Assembly: GCA_029844215.1 (NCBI GenBank)
Contig: CM056724.1
Coordinates: forward strand, 80,309,093 to 80,373,092
Source of the DNA: Przewalskia tangutica
Taxonomy: Eukaryota; Streptophyta; Magnoliopsida; Solanales; Solanaceae
Reading direction: 5' to 3'
DNA length: 64,000 nt
The notes under the pieces: generated by a model
The model's database searches: none
Told to the model about the DNA's origin: nothing
Seen by the model: the letters and a program-made list of their open reading frames with translations, nothing else
Shown: piece after piece, positions 59,600-64,000 of the stretch
Layout: every line of letters begins with the position of its first letter
How positions within the stretch are numbered: position 1 is the stretch's first letter
Position numbers and translations under genes: made by a program

Positions 59600-61179
59600 C
59601 CCCCCTTAAGATGAAGAGTTCTTCATCCACAAACAAACTTTCCAAGTCTAAAATCCTTCCCTCCCTTTGTGTTGAGTCTGCCCAACACTCCCTTCCTCTT
59701 GTTAAGGCTTTGGCGAAACCTCTCCCCTAGCCTAGTAGTCCTGGCCGAAATCTACCCCCTCCCTTGGTAGAAATGTTGTCTTCCAAGTATAGTTACTATT
59801 CCTAAATACCCTAGCCCAAATCCCTTAGTACTTAGTAGAAGTTGTGAAGAACTTCTAAGGGTTCTCGAGCTATCGGAGCGCATACAAATTAGGAGCTAAA
59901 CCTTGCTCAGATCGACTTATATCTACGATATTATTGGGCTTACCGAGGTTGATTCTCTGCATGACATATTCGACTTGGCGGTGGATTTCACGAGAAGGTA
60001 TGTGATTCTTCCTATACTCTTGAGCATGATATTTTAAATATATATATAGTACGGTAGACGTACGTGTGTTAACTGAATAATAACTACGGTAATGTCTTTT
60101 GACTTAAGCCTGAATAATACTTACGGCAATGTCTTGCGATTAAGCCTGAATAATAAGGATCTTAAAGCATTTCAAAAGAATGCTGAATCATTTTTTAACA
60201 GAAGAGAAATGTTTGGTTTTTTAAACAAAAAGTTTAAGAGTTATACTAGCTTTATGGGAAGTTAGGTATAACAACTTAAGAAAGATAAAATGAACTGTTT
60301 ACTTATTTGTTTATAAAAACCTTGTATTGATTTCTGTAAGGTGTAGTAAGATTGTTTGAAAAGTAGACATAATATGATGCTATGTGTGTTAGTGTCTTGT
60401 AACGTTTGTATAAGAGAGTATTCTTGTTGTGCTTATGTTGTTTAACGATAAGCTGTTGTGTTAGTATAATATCACTCACCTCTTGACATGATACCGGGGT
60501 TGTCGCCTCCGACGCGGTAGACTCAAAGTGATGCAGGACCATGATTCGAGAATACCTCATGCGGGTCCAGGGGACCTATTGTCACGACCCGTTCCGGGGC
60601 CCGTGACTGGTGCCTTACCCGGGCACCCAAGTAGTCATACATCAGAGTAATCAGCGAAACATAAAAATAAAACATGAAACAACTGTAAAATGAGACACAT
60701 TTTATCTGAGAGAAAATCGCCTTTCGGCATATATATAAAACTAAAACTTGAACAGTTTAATCCTTTTTACAACCCCGCCACAACAAGATTACATGCACTT
60801 AAGATTTACAACAACTATGACGGACAGGGCCGCCATACCACGAATGTACAAGAACCTACAACTCGGGGAACACATACCAAAAGATAAGCCTCGAAGGAAC
60901 GAGCTTCCGACACTGAAGGGTGATCCTAAAAGCGGGGATCGACACCAATGTACTTCTACCGCGCATGAACGCACTTCAAGGAGGTCGACAACAAGTACCA
61001 AGTATGTGAAACGAAAATATCGCAGATTAAATCATAACGATCATATAAAGCAGGAGACATGTATGATAACCAAAATACAGTTCACGATAAACAAGCAGCC
61101 ATGTAAGTCAGGGACTCACGCCTCAAAGTCGTCACTCAAATATAACTATGGGTCTCACGCCCACAACATCAATCATGTT

Positions 61180-61470
61180 CGCATCATGGCCACATGCCGG
61201 ACTGCGTGACGGTGTAGACATGCCCGTGATGCAACAATAATAATAACAATGCCGCACGGCCACATGCCCCGACCAGACGGTGTAGACATGTCCATGTAAC
61301 ATCAACAACAATATATCGGGTGATCAACCCCGCCGCATGCCACATGCCCCTGACCAGACGGTGTAGACATGTCCATGTAACCACGGTAATAATATATCGG
61401 TAATCAACCCCGCCGCGTGGCCACATGCCCCGAGTCGCAGATCGGTGTAGACATGTCCATGTAAGTTCTC
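61180..61470 (-). repeat. Minisatellite of 75-90 bp, about four units, in LTR I
   Basis: Units contain GCCACATGCCCC, GACGGTGTAGACATGTCCAT and AATCAACCCCGCCGC. Same family as 11120-11400 and 16420-16710. Confidence 0.87.
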
Positions 61471-63388
61471 AACAAGTCAACCGGCCCTCCAACGAGAGGC
61501 GCGGTAGTATAGAAACACAATTCTACAACAAAGGCTATCACAACAAGCATAGGCAAGTTATACACAACTCGAGGTACTTCCATTTTATATCAAAGTCCGG
61601 GTTTTAACCCTAAAGTACTACGTACGTTAAATTCCTTTTAAAGAGATCCATTCCTTTTATAGAAGTCACCCAATACGTAGTATAAAATAGAGTGACTCAC
61701 ATTTTTAGCAAACCAAAACACTTCTCTTATTAAAGCCAAGTTATCACATTAAAACCAATGATAAAACCCTTCTTTTTGTTTTCATAAAGTCGTTATAACT
61801 AACTTCCCATAAAGTTGTTATAACACTTTATGTTTTAAACCAATTTAAGACATAACAATGCCTTTCTTTTTCCTAAAGTTCCAGTTTGCCTAATTCCAAT
61901 TACTCAAGTCTCTTTTTAGAAAAGTTTCATAGTTCAATGTCTTAATCTCTTTTAAAACAATTGAATAACATATGCCATATGTGTGAGTAGTTTATTTTAT
62001 AACCATCTTTATTAAAGCAGCCATGATCTAGGAAATGTAATATCATTTTGTCTCATCTTAGCTTCTATGCAGATGGAGGTTTCTACTGGTTTTAATAATA
62101 CTTCATTATTCATTACATTTTCCTTTATTAACGCTGCAGTGGTTTGTCGATACTCATTCGATTCAAATCAAGAAACATTATTCCCTTTTAAAAACCAAGT
62201 ACTCATTACTCACGAATGAGGTTTCACACAAAACTCATATTAATTCATTTAAGTTAAGTCTCTTATCTTATAAGATCAAGTCTCTTAACTTCTAACAATC
62301 AGTAAACCATTCTCTTTATCTCTCTTAAGACGTTATACCTAACTTCCCATAAAGCTAGTATAACTCTTATGTTTTCAAAACCAAGCATTACTCTTCTTTC
62401 AAAAAGGTTTCTTAATTCTGTTGAAATACTTCAAGATTCTTTATTATTCAGGCTTAAGTCAAAAGACATTGCCATAATACTACATTCAGTTAACACACGT
62501 ACGTCTACCGTACTATATATATGTTCCTTTAAAATATTTCAAGGTTCTTATTATTCAGGCTTAAGTCAAAAGACATTGCCACACGTACGTCTACCGTACT
62601 ATATATATATATACTTTTAAAATACTTCATGCTCAAGAGTATAAGAAGAATCACATACCTCGCGACGATTATCGACTATAAGCAAAACGCCCACGCTTAT
62701 AACCCTAGCTGGTCCACCTTCTAAGTAGCCCATGCTACTTGCGTAACATTCAACCAATAAAGGTTATCACCATCAGTATATACGATCTATGTAAGTACGC
62801 TTTAACTTCTACTTATATTCTTCTGAAGTGATTTCAGTTCAAGTCTTTTCTGTAATATCCTTCTATTACAGTTCAATTCTGTTCTTATGAATCTTATATT
62901 CATTTCTATACTACTATAGTATGTAATTTCCAATTACACTAGAAGGACAGTAGTATTTACCTCGATAAGCCCCAAAATTATCCGAGTTTAATGTCGCTCC
63001 TTAGCAACGTTTAGCTCCTACTCCGAGTGCTCCAATCCGCTCCAAACAACCCTTAGAAGTTCTACGCAACTTCTACTTAACACTTCAACCAACAATGAAG
63101 ATTTCCTTAGGGTTTCGTTTAGTGGCTAAAGGAAAGTATAATAGTACTTTCCAAGCCTTTTAGATAAAAGGGTACTTTGGAAAGTACCACAAGGTATTTG
63201 GCTAAAGGATTTTGGGCATTATAACAATACTTGTAGAATACATTTCTACCAAGGGGGGGTAGTATTTCGACTAGCACAACTAGGCTGGGGGGGGGGGGAA
63301 GGTAGGACGAGAGCTACACAAAGGAGAGGGGGAAGGTTTTCAAGACTTAGAAAATATTTGGATGAAGAAGTTCATCAAGTTAGAGGGG

Positions 63389-63396
63389 TATTTATA
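63389..63396 (-). promoter_or_regulatory. LTR promoter TATA box (I)
   Basis: TATAAATA on the minus strand, with GATGAAGAAGTTCATC just downstream (63361-63376). Confidence 0.58.
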
Positions 63397-64000
63397 GGTC
63401 AAGAAATGGCCAACCAATGGCCAAGATTCATCCAAGTGTTAGGCAAGTGTAGGGCTAGGATTAAGCCATGTGCACCTTATCCATCTACCACACCAACTTG
63501 CACAAATATCCTACCTACTCCCACTAAGCCAAATCGTCCAAGCCAAGGCCATGGTTGCCGTCCAATGAGGGTGACAAGTGTCACCCTCCCGTTGGTCCAA
63601 AATATTTCATCTCTCGGAAAAATCCGCAAAAAATATAAATGACATAGCCGGAATTTTCCCTACGAAAGCTGTGGAAACGTTTCGTCGAAAAACGACTCCT
63701 CTCGGTAGTTGTGTACAATTTCGAACCTTGCCTAACTTTTAAGGCTCAAATTTCTACGTACGTCCTCACGTACATACCCTGGAAATACGGGGTATAACAC
63801 CTATGCGGAGCTACGAGAGTTCCAGGTTAGTGTGCGGGGTTATACCTCATGCGGTCTATGTGGCCATGCGGACTACGAGTCCAGGACGATGCCGAGGAGT
63901 AGCTACCCTCGATGCGGGGTCATACCTCATGCGGGCCTATGTGAGTGGCCTATGCGGACTACGGGAGTCCAGGATTAGGCTTGCATAATGATACTATGGG

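Larger units (their letters stand above)
60580..63799 (-). mobile_element. Solo LTR I (type A) inserted in LTR G
   Basis: 3220 bp, minus strand, TGTCACGACCC at 60580 to GGGGTATAACA at 63799. Perfect duplication CCTAT at 60575-60579 and 63800-63804. The G sequence is continuous across it. TATA box at 63389-63396; minisatellite at 61180-61470. Confidence 0.92.
50268..64000 (+). mobile_element. LTR G (type B), split by element F and solo LTR I, runs off the window
   Basis: Plus-strand type B LTR in pieces 50268-50296, 59213-60579 and 63805-64000. The first 29 bases (TGTTATACCCC... to ATGTA) precede F, and the sequence resumes CGTGAGGGCG after it. Total about 1.59 kb of the expected 2.4 kb, so its end and any internal region lie beyond the window. 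It is inserted into LTR H. TATA box at 59592-59599. Confidence 0.85.

Noticed and set aside
60748..61209. 153-codon frame as a gene
   Set aside because: It lies wholly within solo LTR I, which is bounded by a target duplication, and the frame is not kept in the other type A LTRs.

Overview
The window looks like a repeat-only stretch of a large plant nuclear genome. Essentially every base can be assigned to Ty3/gypsy LTR retrotransposons. I found no cellular protein gene, tRNA, rRNA or CRISPR array. The coding remnants are chromoviral: gag with a CCHC knuckle, protease with an LIDPGS active site, RT with FIDD, RNase H, an HHCC/DDE integrase and a C-terminal chromodomain, in the order gag-PR-RT-RH-IN-CHD. 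PBS sites match the 3' end of initiator tRNA-Met. This fits the Tekay/Del clade. The wording of the integrase/chromodomain resembles asterid, perhaps Solanaceae, copies, but I cannot fix the species.

Two related element types share LTR termini (TGTTATACC... to ...GTCGTGACA), PBS, promoter and polypurine tract. Type B is an autonomous-type Tekay element with LTRs of about 2.4 kb and a net length of about 9.7 kb. Type A has longer LTRs (3.1-3.5 kb) around a short internal region of 2.1-2.7 kb holding only gag, or gag remnants, plus a conserved non-coding tail. It is a non-autonomous, gag-only (TR-GAG-like) family that type B elements could mobilise.

Left part (1-28046) is mostly minus strand. 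It holds the gag/PR end of B0 (1-1598), LTR L1 (1802-7417, split by plus-strand solo LTR J at 2230-5448), pol of B1 (7453-10516), gag-only element C (about 10517-18962), truncated LTR L2 (18963-21159), the best-preserved type B body B2 (21195-25582), and pol fragment B3 (25583-28046) fused to B2's gag. L1 and L2 are shared or chained LTRs, so this half is a recombined tandem of type B elements rather than separate insertions.

Right part (28047-64000) is a nest. LTR H (minus) sits in B3. Full-length type B element D (28977-48401, target duplication AAAGT) sits in H. Gag-only element E (34369-44059) sits in D's RNase H domain. Beyond D, H is cut again by type B LTR G (from 50268). G is split by complete gag-only element F (50297-59207, duplication ATGTA) and by minus-strand solo LTR I (60580-63799, duplication CCTAT). 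G runs off the window.

Almost all reading frames are broken. Many breaks are 1-3 base losses or changes at CAG/CTG sites, which looks partly like a sequencing artefact at methylated CHG sites. The real coding state is therefore uncertain.
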